Source: Sulfurimonas sp.
GTDB taxonomy: Bacteria; Campylobacterota; Campylobacteria; Campylobacterales; Sulfurimonadaceae
Direction of reading: 5' to 3'
DNA: 30,675 nucleotides
Assembly (NCBI RefSeq): GCF_023229025.1
Contig: NZ_JALOAA010000025.1
Span: forward strand, 1-30,675
Shown here piece by piece: positions 22,987 through 30,361 of this stretch (the stretch's first letter is position 1; every line of letters begins with the position of its first letter). The notes under the pieces are model-generated. The model did no database searches. It was not told the DNA's origin and worked only from the letters and a program-made list of their open reading frames with translations. The position numbers and the translations under genes were made by a program.

Positions 22987-23462
22987 AAATAAGCTCTTTT
23001 TGGATGCGGCTCTCCTGAGTGAAACCCTAGCCACTTCTGTGCTGCATCTTTTTTATTGACACCATAGACAGCGTCACTATAAAGAGCCTCCATGCTATAG
23101 GTCAAGAGAGATTCAATCCAAAACTCACCCCAGCTATATTCCGAAATCTCTTGCAATACATCTTGTCGTTTTTGTTGAGAGAGGTTGTAGTAAAGTTTAC
23201 CGTAGAGTTTCAATGACTCTTCATGTAGCCATTGAACTCCGTTACGAAGAAACTCTTTTTTAGCAGAGCTAACTCTTGAGTGCTCTAGAATAAGTAGAAG
23301 ATAAGAAGCAGTATCTACTTCTAACTCTTTAGCTTTAGGGAAAAGATCCTCTTGCACGAGAGCAAGAGTTTTTAAAGGCTCTACCGCACCAAATAAAGAG
23401 GAGCCGTAAAAAAGTAAAACAGCCCCACCCAAGAAACTCTGCTTAAAAAAATTTCTACGCAT
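22983..23462 (-). CDS. Gluconate 2-dehydrogenase subunit 3-like protein with Tat signal
   Basis: A 159-residue protein beginning MRRNFFKQSFLGGAVLLFYG, a twin-arginine signal (RRNFFK) followed by a hydrophobic stretch. The mature part is helical, with YNLSQQKRQDVLQEISEYSWGEFWIESLL and HSGEPHPKRAYL near the end, consistent with the Gluconate_2-dh3 family (small gamma subunit). This subunit carries the GMC catalytic protein to the periplasm in known dehydrogenases. I prefer ATG 23462 because it sets the Tat motif at the N-terminus; ATG 23474 adds four residues. A minus-strand TACAAT at 23480-23485 may be a promoter. It starts 67-79 bp after the DoxX gene. Confidence 0.7.
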   Translation of the reverse strand: MRRNFFKQSFLGGAVLLFYGSSLFGAVEPLKTLALVQEDLFPKAKELEVDTASYLLLILEHSRVSSAKKEFLRNGVQWLHEESLKLYGKLYYNLSQQKRQDVLQEISEYSWGEFWIESLLTYSMEALYSDAVYGVNKKDAAQKWLGFHSGEPHPKRAYL

Positions 23463-23541
23463 GTTAAAAGTCATATTTTATTGTACCACTATTTTTTGCC
23501 CGAAGTTTTATTTATAGATAAAATAAAAATAGAGCTATCCT

Positions 23542-23982
23542 TTAATTTTTTTCACCGAAAAAAAGTCTATCAAGGCTAAAATTTCCTGCTCCATGTGATA
23601 CAAACAGTAGCAGAAAAAGCATATAATAAAGCGGTATTTCAAAACCGTTATCGCCTGCCGAGAAGCCGTTTGGAAGATGTACCGTCACAATAGCAACAAC
23701 CATCACTACAATAAGAGGTAGTGAAATCAGACGGGTTAAAAACCCTAAAGTAAGCAGCACAACTCCTGTTATCTCTGTAGTTGCCGCCATGTAAGCATTT
23801 AGTGTCGGAAATGGTATTCCTAAAGATTCAAACCATCCAGCTACAGAGGTCATATCGCTCCACTTATTCATCGCAGGCTCATAAAATCCATACGCAACTG
23901 CCAATCGTGCAAATAATAAAGCAGATGATTTTGCACATTCGCTCACTCTAGAAAACTTAAGATATAGTTGTTTGAAGTTCAT
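23542..23982 (-). CDS. DoxX-family inner-membrane protein (HvfX/BufD-like position)
   Basis: A 146-residue DoxX protein with four predicted helices: LLFARLAVAYGFYEPAMNK, the TEITGVVLLTLGFLTRLISLPL region, VVMVVAIVTVHLPNGF and YYMLFLLLFVSHGAGNFSLDRLFFG. The signatures RLAVAYGFYEPAMNK, GAGNFSLDR and HLPNGFSAGDNGFE are typical. DoxX proteins are associated with copper-binding RiPP clusters (HvfX in NCBI naming; BufD in bufferin papers), and this gene follows the KCG-repeat peptide gene by 62 bp. AAGGAGTGCGTT precedes the ATG. The alternative is a general thiosulfate/quinone-related DoxX protein. Confidence 0.8.
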   Translation of the reverse strand: MNFKQLYLKFSRVSECAKSSALLFARLAVAYGFYEPAMNKWSDMTSVAGWFESLGIPFPTLNAYMAATTEITGVVLLTLGFLTRLISLPLIVVMVVAIVTVHLPNGFSAGDNGFEIPLYYMLFLLLFVSHGAGNFSLDRLFFGEKN

Positions 23983-24012
23983 AACGCACTCCTTAAGAAA
24001 CTTTAAACCGAC

Positions 24013-24042
24013 ACCCTATAACAGATATCTACAACCCTATAA
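24013..24042. repeat. Direct repeat ACCCTATAA, 21 bp apart, with a central AGATATCT palindrome
   Basis: ACCCTATAA at 24013-24021 and 24034-24042, with palindrome AGATATCT at 24023-24030. It lies between the peptide gene and the doxX gene. The same 9-mer also occurs elsewhere in the window (95-103 and 2884-2892), so it may be chance in AT-rich DNA. Confidence 0.4.
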
Positions 24043-24044
24043 GA

Positions 24045-24320
24045 TTAGTTACTTCCGCACTTACCCTCACGTTTCATCTCTTTTTTTGAGTTTCCGCACT
24101 TGCCGTCACGCTTCATCTCTTTTTTTGAGTTTCCGCATTTGCCGTCTCGTTTCATCTCTTTTTTTGAGTCACCGCACTTGCCGTCTCGTTTCATCTCTTT
24201 TTTTGTGTCACCACACTTGCCGGCACCGCACTTCATTCTCTCAGCACTTAGTGTTGTAGCACCGATACTTAAAACCATAGCAGAAGCTGCAACTAATGAT
24301 AGAAAATTCAACTTTTTCAT
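24045..24320 (-). CDS. Secreted KCG-repeat peptide, HvfA/bufferin-like RiPP precursor
   Basis: A 91-residue precursor. Residues 1-26 are a Sec signal (cleavage after TTLSA). The mature part has four 13-residue repeats of the form GKCG-x-x-KKEMKR-D/E (34-85) and a final GKCG (86-89); the six Cys are C31, C36, C49, C62, C75 and C88. The last motif is EGKCG, the others DGKCG or AGKCG. HvfA and class-2 bufferins have a Sec signal and EGKCG motifs whose Cys are turned into copper-binding thiooxazole-type groups by DUF692 MNIO enzymes. Here the MNIO is not beside it. AAGGATGAG lies 6 nt before the ATG, and a minus-strand TACAAT is at 24355-24360. It could instead be an unmodified Cys-rich metal-binding protein. 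Confidence 0.65.
   Translation of the reverse strand: MKKLNFLSLVAASAMVLSIGATTLSAERMKCGAGKCGDTKKEMKRDGKCGDSKKEMKRDGKCGNSKKEMKRDGKCGNSKKEMKREGKCGSN
24066..24221 (-). repeat. Four tandem 39-bp repeats inside the KCG peptide gene
   Basis: Four in-frame 39-bp units encode residues 34-46, 47-59, 60-72 and 73-85. They differ at a few bases only. A further partial unit follows to the stop. Such an array can gain or lose units by slippage or recombination without a frameshift, giving peptides with different numbers of KCG cores. Confidence 0.85.
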
Positions 24321-24354
24321 ATCTCATCCTTTAGTTTTAGTTAGTTCAAGAATC

Positions 24355-24360
24355 ATTGTA
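24355..24360 (-). promoter_or_regulatory. Putative -10 box for the KCG-peptide operon
   Basis: Minus-strand TACAAT, about 34 nt before the ATG, in GTTGTGATACAATG. A second TATAAT at 24369-24374 lies upstream. Both are in the 103-bp gap between the mltF stop and the peptide gene. No Fur-like or other operator was recognised here. Confidence 0.35.
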
Positions 24361-24423
24361 TCACAACTATTATAATTTTTTATATATTTAAATTAATTAG
24401 AATTCATCTTTTATAAATTTTAT

Positions 24424-25863
24424 CTACTCTACTAGCTCTTGCTTTTCTCTATCTTTGCTTAAAAATGGCTCATAGCTGTTTTTTTGTAAAATATCTCTGT
24501 AGTCATATATTGAGTCAACATACCTAACAGGTTCACTTCCTCTTGCATAACCATGTTTTAGTGTTTTATAATACTTCTTTTGGGCAAGCAGAGGGAGCAC
24601 TTTTTTTAAATCACTCCAGACATTTTTATTCAGCCCCATTCTCTCTGCTAATATCTGCGCATCAAAAATATGCCCTAATCCTACATTGTATGCAGCAAGT
24701 GCAAATTTTAAGCGATCTTCTCCTTCTACATCTGAAGGTACACGTCTTAAAAGTTCACTTAAATGTTTTGCTCCACCCTCAATGCTCTGCTGTGGGTCGA
24801 GTCTATTTTTGACTCCCAGCATTTTTGCCGTAGCCTGCGTAAGCATCATAAGTCCTCTAACTCCTGTGTAGCTTTTTGCTCTTGGGTTCCAGTGTGACTC
24901 TTGATATGACTGTGCTGCTAAAACTGAACATGGAAGACCGTACTTCTCTGCATATTTCTCAAATAGCTCTTTATATTTAGGAAGTCTTGTTTTTATTCTC
25001 TCATAAAACGTCTTAGTGTTATAGTAATCAAAAAAGAGAGCAAAACTGTAGTAGTGATCTTTTAGACGTGCCATCTCCCCGCTTTGGTTAAATCCATTGA
25101 GCCAAGAGTACATATCATCTTTTAACTCCTTTGAATCAGGTGCAAGCACCCATGCAAGCTGCTCTCTATTGCTAACAGAAAAGGCAAGAGCTATCTTTGG
25201 AAAATAGCGTTGATTTAGGGCATATATATTTGAGTCTGCAATAGTACAATCTATCTCATTATCAGCTACCTTTGCTAAAAGCTCTTCCGTAGAGTACTCA
25301 GAGGTATAGGTGGCATTTATATCAAATCCATCCTCAAGTAGCGAGTCTATAGTCTCGCTGTAGCTAGTCTCTTCTCCTACTACTATTTTAAGTCCTGCCA
25401 AATCTTCAACACTTTTTGGAAACTTGCCACTCCATAGCATGCCTCTATAACAGATAACCTGTTGTTGTGCCTCAAAATATGATGGACCGAAATTAAAGTT
25501 TTTCTCTTTTATTTTAGTTTTTGCCAAAGATGCAGAGGTTATATGAATATTTGGATTTTTACTAAGCTCTAAAGCCTCTTTTGTCGTGTTTACCATTGTT
25601 ATATTTAAGTCAACATCCAAATGTTTTGCATAGGCATTAAGAATATCATACTCAAAACCCTTTGCTCCATCGGGACCGATATAGTATGTTGAGGGTGAGT
25701 TTAGTAGAGCTACATTTAGAAGCTTATTCTCTTTTATCTCATCAAGTACGGATGCCGTCTTTATTTTGTGAATAGGGTTATAGGCTGTATGAGAGAGCCA
25801 TCCAAAAACAAAAAAAGATATAGCAAAAAATACAACTACGCTTAATTTAAGATATCTGTCCAT
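24424..25863 (-). CDS. mltF: Membrane-bound lytic murein transglycosylase F-like protein (MltF)
   Basis: A 479-residue protein: N-terminal signal anchor (about 7-25), an extracellular solute-binding fold (SBP_bac_3, about 40-270), then an SLT lytic transglycosylase domain with the catalytic Glu E322 (AAQSYQESHWNP) and the conserved GVRGLMMLTQATAKMLGV. This two-domain layout defines MltF, which cleaves peptidoglycan with formation of 1,6-anhydro-MurNAc. The FTR binding domain may sense a muropeptide or amino acid. It begins 4 bp after the histidine-kinase stop, so it belongs to that operon. Family call is sure; its link to iron or signalling is inference. Confidence 0.88.
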   Translation of the reverse strand: MDRYLKLSVVVFFAISFFVFGWLSHTAYNPIHKIKTASVLDEIKENKLLNVALLNSPSTYYIGPDGAKGFEYDILNAYAKHLDVDLNITMVNTTKEALELSKNPNIHITSASLAKTKIKEKNFNFGPSYFEAQQQVICYRGMLWSGKFPKSVEDLAGLKIVVGEETSYSETIDSLLEDGFDINATYTSEYSTEELLAKVADNEIDCTIADSNIYALNQRYFPKIALAFSVSNREQLAWVLAPDSKELKDDMYSWLNGFNQSGEMARLKDHYYSFALFFDYYNTKTFYERIKTRLPKYKELFEKYAEKYGLPCSVLAAQSYQESHWNPRAKSYTGVRGLMMLTQATAKMLGVKNRLDPQQSIEGGAKHLSELLRRVPSDVEGEDRLKFALAAYNVGLGHIFDAQILAERMGLNKNVWSDLKKVLPLLAQKKYYKTLKHGYARGSEPVRYVDSIYDYRDILQKNSYEPFLSKDREKQELVE

Positions 25864-25867
25864 TATG

Positions 25868-27160
25868 TTAGTTTGCCCCTAAAAACTTAGCAAATATAAA
25901 GCGATTTGTGCCATCTTCATACTCATGTGCTAAAACCTGATTATGGACTTTTAAAATAGAGTCCACTAGATACAGACCAAGCCCAAAACTATTTTTTGCA
26001 GGATTATCTTTAGTAAATGGTTCTATATAGTACTGTAGTGGATGTGCTATGCAGTCTCCTTTGCTCTCAAAACACAACTCACCGTTTTTTATCAAAATTT
26101 TTACATGCCCGTCGGCTCCGTACTTTATGCCATTATCTATCATATTTTTTATTGCCGTAGTGTAGAGTCTATAGTTTGCGTTTATTTTGTAAGTTGCTTC
26201 TACATCTACCGTAACAGAACTTTTGTCTATCATTGCCATATCTATTGCACCGTCTATAATATCAATAAGACGATACTCTTTAAAATCGGTTTTATCTCCA
26301 AGGCTTGTTACCTCCTCAATAAGAGCAAACTCATTAACTAAAGATTCCAAACGTCCAAAAATAGAACTAAATCTATCCTTCTGTTTTTGAGACTCCAACA
26401 TCTGAGTAGCAATTGTTCCCTTGGCAATAGGAGTCTTTAGCTCATGCATTATATTGCGTAAAAAGAGAGTTCTAGACTCTAAAATAATATTGATTTTTTC
26501 TCTTGTTGCCTCAAGCTCGTTGGAGATTAGTGCTATCTCGTCATACCCTTTGGTTTTAAACGATATATTCATATTTCCATCACCATAAAGAGCAATCTTC
26601 TTTCTAAGTCTTATAAGTGGTCTTAGCCTTTGTAAAATCAGAACAAAAGAGAAGGAGATTATTACCAAAATAGTCATGTAGGAGTAAGCGACACTCCAGT
26701 ATCTATATGGTCTTAGCTCTTCGTCTAAAATAAGCACCGAAGATGTTGGTGCTTGAATATAAAAGTATATTTTTTTATTAAACTCAAGCATAGTTGTAGT
26801 TAAGTCTGTTACTGTTTTTTTGGTAAAAAACCCCTCTTGAGACAACATTAGAGATGATTTTACACTTTGAAAATCTTTTCTTTTTAAAACTTTTGCATTA
26901 TTTAGTACTGTTTTTATCGCTTCATTATCTTTTTCTAGTACAAAACTATATACCGCCAAGTTTGCTTCGAGCATAATCTGGGAGTGCTGTTTTTGCTGAT
27001 GTTGCCTAAATATTTGAGTGATTGTTGCATGTTTTGTAAATATATGATCTATATAGTGCTGCTTGTTGAGTAGAAAAAACTCCCAAAATACAACACTTAC
27101 ACTTATAACCGTAACTGTAAGTGCAGATAAAACGGTTATTAAAACAGCATGTTGACGCAC
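25868..27160 (-). CDS. Sensor histidine kinase, ArsS-like (HWE/HisKA type)
   Basis: A 430-residue membrane sensor. TM1 is about 7-29 and TM2 about 157-177, with a periplasmic domain of about 125 residues between. A linker of HAMP-like charge pattern precedes the H-box FLRNIMHELKTPIAKG, where H239 is the phosphoacceptor. The N box is AIKNMIDNGIKYGADG and the G box NSFGLGLYLVDSIL; the ATPase domain is compact. It resembles the ArsS family of Campylobacterota (acid-responsive kinase in H. pylori), although the stimulus here is unknown. It is 39 bp after the response regulator and 4 bp before mltF. Confidence 0.85.
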   Translation of the reverse strand: MRQHAVLITVLSALTVTVISVSVVFWEFFLLNKQHYIDHIFTKHATITQIFRQHQQKQHSQIMLEANLAVYSFVLEKDNEAIKTVLNNAKVLKRKDFQSVKSSLMLSQEGFFTKKTVTDLTTTMLEFNKKIYFYIQAPTSSVLILDEELRPYRYWSVAYSYMTILVIISFSFVLILQRLRPLIRLRKKIALYGDGNMNISFKTKGYDEIALISNELEATREKINIILESRTLFLRNIMHELKTPIAKGTIATQMLESQKQKDRFSSIFGRLESLVNEFALIEEVTSLGDKTDFKEYRLIDIIDGAIDMAMIDKSSVTVDVEATYKINANYRLYTTAIKNMIDNGIKYGADGHVKILIKNGELCFESKGDCIAHPLQYYIEPFTKDNPAKNSFGLGLYLVDSILKVHNQVLAHEYEDGTNRFIFAKFLGAN

Positions 27161-27199
27161 TAATTTTTCTCCATTTTTTTAGTAAAACGAAAAAATAGC

Positions 27200-27862
27200 T
27201 TACTTAAGAAGTTTATAGCCAACGCCTCTAACCGACTCTATAAGAGATTTATCTCCTAATTTGTTTCTAATTCTTCCCACCATTACATCAATGCTTTTAT
27301 TAGATGAATCTTCATTTATAGCATTTACATTGTGAATCAAGTCCTCTCTTGATACAACCAACCCCTGCTTTGCTATCATGTATGACAAAATTCCAAACTC
27401 TGCCTTTGTAAGGTCGATATTTCTGCCCTTATAGGTAATCATCATCGAGGATGCATCACATTTAAAATCGCTCTTTGACTCCTCTTTTTGCTGTGACTTT
27501 GCTTCATATCTTCTTAGTACAGAGTGTATCCTAGCCTCTAGCTCTCTTGGGTCATAAGGTTTTGGAAGATAGTCGTCAGCTCCTAGTTCTAACGCTTTTA
27601 CCTTGTCGGTTACATCACTTCTAGCCGAGGAGATAATAATAGGAATATCTTGTCTCTCACGGATTGCTTCACAAACCTCCAAACCATCCATACCAGGCAG
27701 AGTCAAATCCAATATAACTAAATCAAAAGGCTCAAGCTTCAATATGCTTACCGCTTTAAAAGGGTCATCCTCTGTAATAACCTCAAACTTAAACTGATGT
27801 AGATACTCAGCTAGTATCTCCGCTAATTCTAAATCATCTTCAATCATTAATATTTTTTTCAT
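27200..27862 (-). CDS. OmpR-family response regulator
   Basis: A 220-residue regulator. The receiver domain has D9/D10, phosphoacceptor D52 (VILDLTLPGMDG), S79 and K101 (YLPKPYD). The winged-helix output domain ends with VGRIRNKLG and VRGVGYKLLK, typical of OmpR/PhoB. It is cognate to the downstream kinase. Minus-strand TAGAAT at 27868-27873 lies 6 nt before the ATG and no ribosome site is visible, so it may have its own leaderless transcript in addition to reading through from feoB (52 bp gap). It is a candidate regulator for 11-bp repeat sites. Confidence 0.92.
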   Translation of the reverse strand: MKKILMIEDDLELAEILAEYLHQFKFEVITEDDPFKAVSILKLEPFDLVILDLTLPGMDGLEVCEAIRERQDIPIIISSARSDVTDKVKALELGADDYLPKPYDPRELEARIHSVLRRYEAKSQQKEESKSDFKCDASSMMITYKGRNIDLTKAEFGILSYMIAKQGLVVSREDLIHNVNAINEDSSNKSIDVMVGRIRNKLGDKSLIESVRGVGYKLLK

Positions 27863-27867
27863 AAGCA

Positions 27868-27873
27868 GATTCT
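27868..27873 (-). promoter_or_regulatory. -10-like box directly upstream of the response regulator
   Basis: Minus-strand TAGAAT in GTTAGAATCTGCTTATG, six nucleotides before the ATG, with no Shine-Dalgarno sequence in between. It would yield a transcript starting at the ATG. Confidence is limited because the hexamer is not an ideal TATAAT. Confidence 0.35.
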
Positions 27874-27914
27874 AACAGATATGCGCTAATAAGTAGTTAA
27901 TATTGTGCAAATAT

Positions 27915-30053
27915 TTAAATATTAAACATGGATGCGATATTAAATGCTATAAAAGCAAGTCCGTAAGCGACTATGGATGTAAATCCTAAAAGGTAAAAGA
28001 AATATTTTATACCACCTGCTTCACGCGTAAAGACAACTGATGCAGCCAGACATGGCAGATAAACCATAACAACAACTATAAACGCTACTGCGGAAGCAAA
28101 AGGTATATTTTTTGAAATCATCTCTTTTAGGGAGTTATTCTCCTCATCTACCTCACTTCCTAATGAGTATAAAACACCTAAAGTCGAGACTACAACCTCT
28201 TTTGCCGCAAGTCCTGTTTGAAGAGCCACACTCATCTTCCAATCAAATCCAAGCGGAGCAAAAATCGGCTCGCTGAATTTTCCAATTTGACCAAGGTAGC
28301 TCTGCTCAAGGTATGCTTCTGCTGCTTGATTAGTAAAAAAACTCTTCTCCTCCTGAGTTACAGCTCTTTGTATCTTTGTTGCGTACTCCTCTTCTAGGAG
28401 TTGATTATGCGGGTAGCTGCTTAAAAACCATATAAGCATAGATGCCGCTGCTATAAATGTACCCGCCTTTTTAAGATACATCAATGTTTTTGTCATAACC
28501 GTATGCCACATAAGCTTTAGTGATGGAAATCTATATTTTGGCATCTCCATAACAAAAGGCTCATCTACACCCTTAAATGCTGTTAACTTTAGTACTTTTG
28601 CAGCAAATAGCCCAAGCATTGCCCCTGTTATATAGATAGCAAAGAGAACATTACCTGCCATTGATTCTGAAAAGAATGCACCTGCAAAAAGAACATAAAC
28701 CGGAAGCCTGGCCCCGCAACTCATAAACCCGATAATAAATAGCGTTAAAAGTCTATCGCGATCATTTTTAAGTATTCTCGCACTCATGTAGGCTGGAATC
28801 GAGCATCCAAAACCTGTTACTAGCGGTATAAACGACTGTCCATGAAGCCCAAACTTATGAAAAAAGCCATCAAGTAAAAACGCAACTCTTGACATGTACC
28901 CCGTACTCTCTAATAGCGCTATACCTATAAAAAGAATGACAATATTTGGAATAAATAAGACTACCGCACCGACACCTGATATTAAGCCGTCAACCACAAG
29001 AGAGCGAATATCATCATTTGATATTGTTGAGCCTATGGTACTACCTAACCATGTGAAAAAAGCGTCTATCCACTCCATAGGAATAGAGCCTATCTCAAAT
29101 GTAAGCTGAAAAAGAGCCCACATAAAAAATAGGAATATCGGTATGCCAAATATTTGATGAATCAAAACGGAGTCAATCTTGTCTGTTAGAGTTTTTTCAC
29201 TCTCTTCTACCTCTTGCTTTAAAACCTCTTTTACTACACCCCTGTTAAAAGAGGCGTACTCGCTAGCAAATGCCTCTTTTATGTCGCTTGTGTCATGATG
29301 GAGCTCTATATGTTTTGATGCTTCTATTAAGATAGGCTGCAGCTCCGTCCATATAGGATCATCATGAAGTTTTGCATATGTTTGTTTACTATTTTTAAGA
29401 AGATTAATCGCTATATTTCTATATGAGTTTTCATCTTGATATTTATGCTTTGTCAAGTAGTCGATTATTACGGTTATCTCCTCCTCTACAGCTTCACTAA
29501 AAATAAGCTTATACTCAATACTCTCGCTTTCATACTCCTCTATAATAGCCTCTATAAGATCAACTATCCCAACTTTTGTAACAGCAGAGACTTTTACGCA
29601 GGCAAATCCTAAGAGTTCAGACATAAGCTTGCTATCTATGCTTATGCCCTCTTTGTCAGCTTCATCACTCATGTTAAGTGCTATTAACATTTTCTTGCCT
29701 ATGCTCATAAGCTCTGAAGTAAGTTGAAGATTTTTTTGCAAATTTGTCGAGTCTACAACGTTTATGATAAGATCATAATCCTGAGTCAGGAGATAATCAT
29801 TTGTCACTCTCTCTTCTATTGTGTAGTCGTTTAGTGCATAAGTCCCTGGTAAATCTACTACCGTAAAGTGGTACTCTTTGTAGTCAAACAACACTTCACT
29901 CTTCTCAACCGTCACACCGGTAAAGTTTCCAACATGAAGATTTGCATTTGATATAGAGTTTATCAACATGCTTTTGCCTACATTTGGCTGTCCCACAAGT
30001 GCAACTTTTATATGCTTAGCTGTTACTGGGCAGACTTTTATATCTCTGTTCAT
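27915..30053 (-). CDS. feoB: Ferrous iron transport protein B
   Basis: GTP-dependent inner-membrane Fe(II) importer of 712 residues. The G domain has G1 GQPNVGKS (21-28), the switch GNFTGVTVE, G3 DLPGTY (67-72) and G4 NMSD (126-129). A helical GDI-like region follows, then the membrane part with Gate regions, including GFGCSIPAYMSARI and SCGARLPVYVL with conserved Cys/Arg. The C-terminus FNIASMFNI follows the last helix. Length is somewhat below the E. coli protein (773), as usual when the C-terminal tail is short. FeoA overlaps it by ATGA (30050-30053). FeoC is absent, as is usual outside gammaproteobacteria. Confidence 0.96.
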   Translation of the reverse strand: MNRDIKVCPVTAKHIKVALVGQPNVGKSMLINSISNANLHVGNFTGVTVEKSEVLFDYKEYHFTVVDLPGTYALNDYTIEERVTNDYLLTQDYDLIINVVDSTNLQKNLQLTSELMSIGKKMLIALNMSDEADKEGISIDSKLMSELLGFACVKVSAVTKVGIVDLIEAIIEEYESESIEYKLIFSEAVEEEITVIIDYLTKHKYQDENSYRNIAINLLKNSKQTYAKLHDDPIWTELQPILIEASKHIELHHDTSDIKEAFASEYASFNRGVVKEVLKQEVEESEKTLTDKIDSVLIHQIFGIPIFLFFMWALFQLTFEIGSIPMEWIDAFFTWLGSTIGSTISNDDIRSLVVDGLISGVGAVVLFIPNIVILFIGIALLESTGYMSRVAFLLDGFFHKFGLHGQSFIPLVTGFGCSIPAYMSARILKNDRDRLLTLFIIGFMSCGARLPVYVLFAGAFFSESMAGNVLFAIYITGAMLGLFAAKVLKLTAFKGVDEPFVMEMPKYRFPSLKLMWHTVMTKTLMYLKKAGTFIAAASMLIWFLSSYPHNQLLEEEYATKIQRAVTQEEKSFFTNQAAEAYLEQSYLGQIGKFSEPIFAPLGFDWKMSVALQTGLAAKEVVVSTLGVLYSLGSEVDEENNSLKEMISKNIPFASAVAFIVVVMVYLPCLAASVVFTREAGGIKYFFYLLGFTSIVAYGLAFIAFNIASMFNI

Positions 30054-30304
30054 GCTTTTATGACCTCTATCAGTTCAGCCTCTTTAGCTCGAAGTGCGAT
30101 TCTCATCCTGCCTACTTTTATCTCTATAGTGCTTTTTGCAGGCGCATGCTCTAGTACCTCTAAGACCGTATCTTTCATTATTCCAAAAGATATAAGCCTC
30201 TGCTTTAGCTCTGCATCAGCTTTTAATTTAACAACTTTTACAACAGCCGATTTTTTACAATCTATCAGCCTCTTTATTTCACTATCGCCTGTTTTGTTGT
30301 GCAT
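30050..30304 (-). CDS. feoA: Ferrous iron transport protein A
   Basis: A small SH3-like protein (84 residues) that supports FeoB activity. Landmarks: LKQRLISFGIMKDTVLEVLEHAP and VGRMRIALRAKEAELIEV, both typical of FeoA domains (landmarks shown: RLISFGIMKDT, RMRIALR). The ATG at 30304 is preferred; the preceding TTG at 30307 adds one residue. The ribosome site is a weak AAGAGA. A Fur-like box lies 24 nt upstream. It is the first gene of feoA-feoB and probably of a longer message reaching mltF. Confidence 0.92.
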   Translation of the reverse strand: MHNKTGDSEIKRLIDCKKSAVVKVVKLKADAELKQRLISFGIMKDTVLEVLEHAPAKSTIEIKVGRMRIALRAKEAELIEVIKA

Positions 30305-30327
30305 CAATTTCTCTTTAATTTTATATA

Positions 30328-30344
30328 ATGATAATGGATATCAT
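30328..30344 (-). promoter_or_regulatory. Fur-box-like palindrome upstream of feoA
   Basis: The plus-strand sequence is ATGATAATGGATATCAT. Compared with the 7-1-7 Fur consensus TGATAAT-N-ATTATCA, the core TGATAATGGATATCA matches at 12 of 14 informative positions. It overlaps the likely feoA promoter (a minus-strand TATA-rich -10 around 30321-30327), so iron-loaded Fur would block transcription. Confidence 0.65.
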
Positions 30345-30361
30345 ATTAAAAAGAGGTTAAT

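Noticed and set aside
22987..23034. N-terminal extension of the GMC protein
   Set aside because: The FAD motif begins right after ATG 22986, and the extension lies in the partner gene's coding end.
24013..24042. ACCCTATAA repeats as a specific operator
   Set aside because: The same 9-mer also appears at 95-103 and inside the DUF488 gene at 2884-2892, so specificity is doubtful. Kept only as a low-confidence repeat.
24066..24221. CRISPR-like array
   Set aside because: The 39-bp units are contiguous with no unique spacers, and they encode an in-frame peptide with a signal sequence. No cas gene is present.
23972..24375. Plus-strand open frames with Ser/Phe/His-rich repeats
   Set aside because: They are mirror images of the 39-bp repeats of the KCG peptide gene; no ribosome site and unnatural composition.
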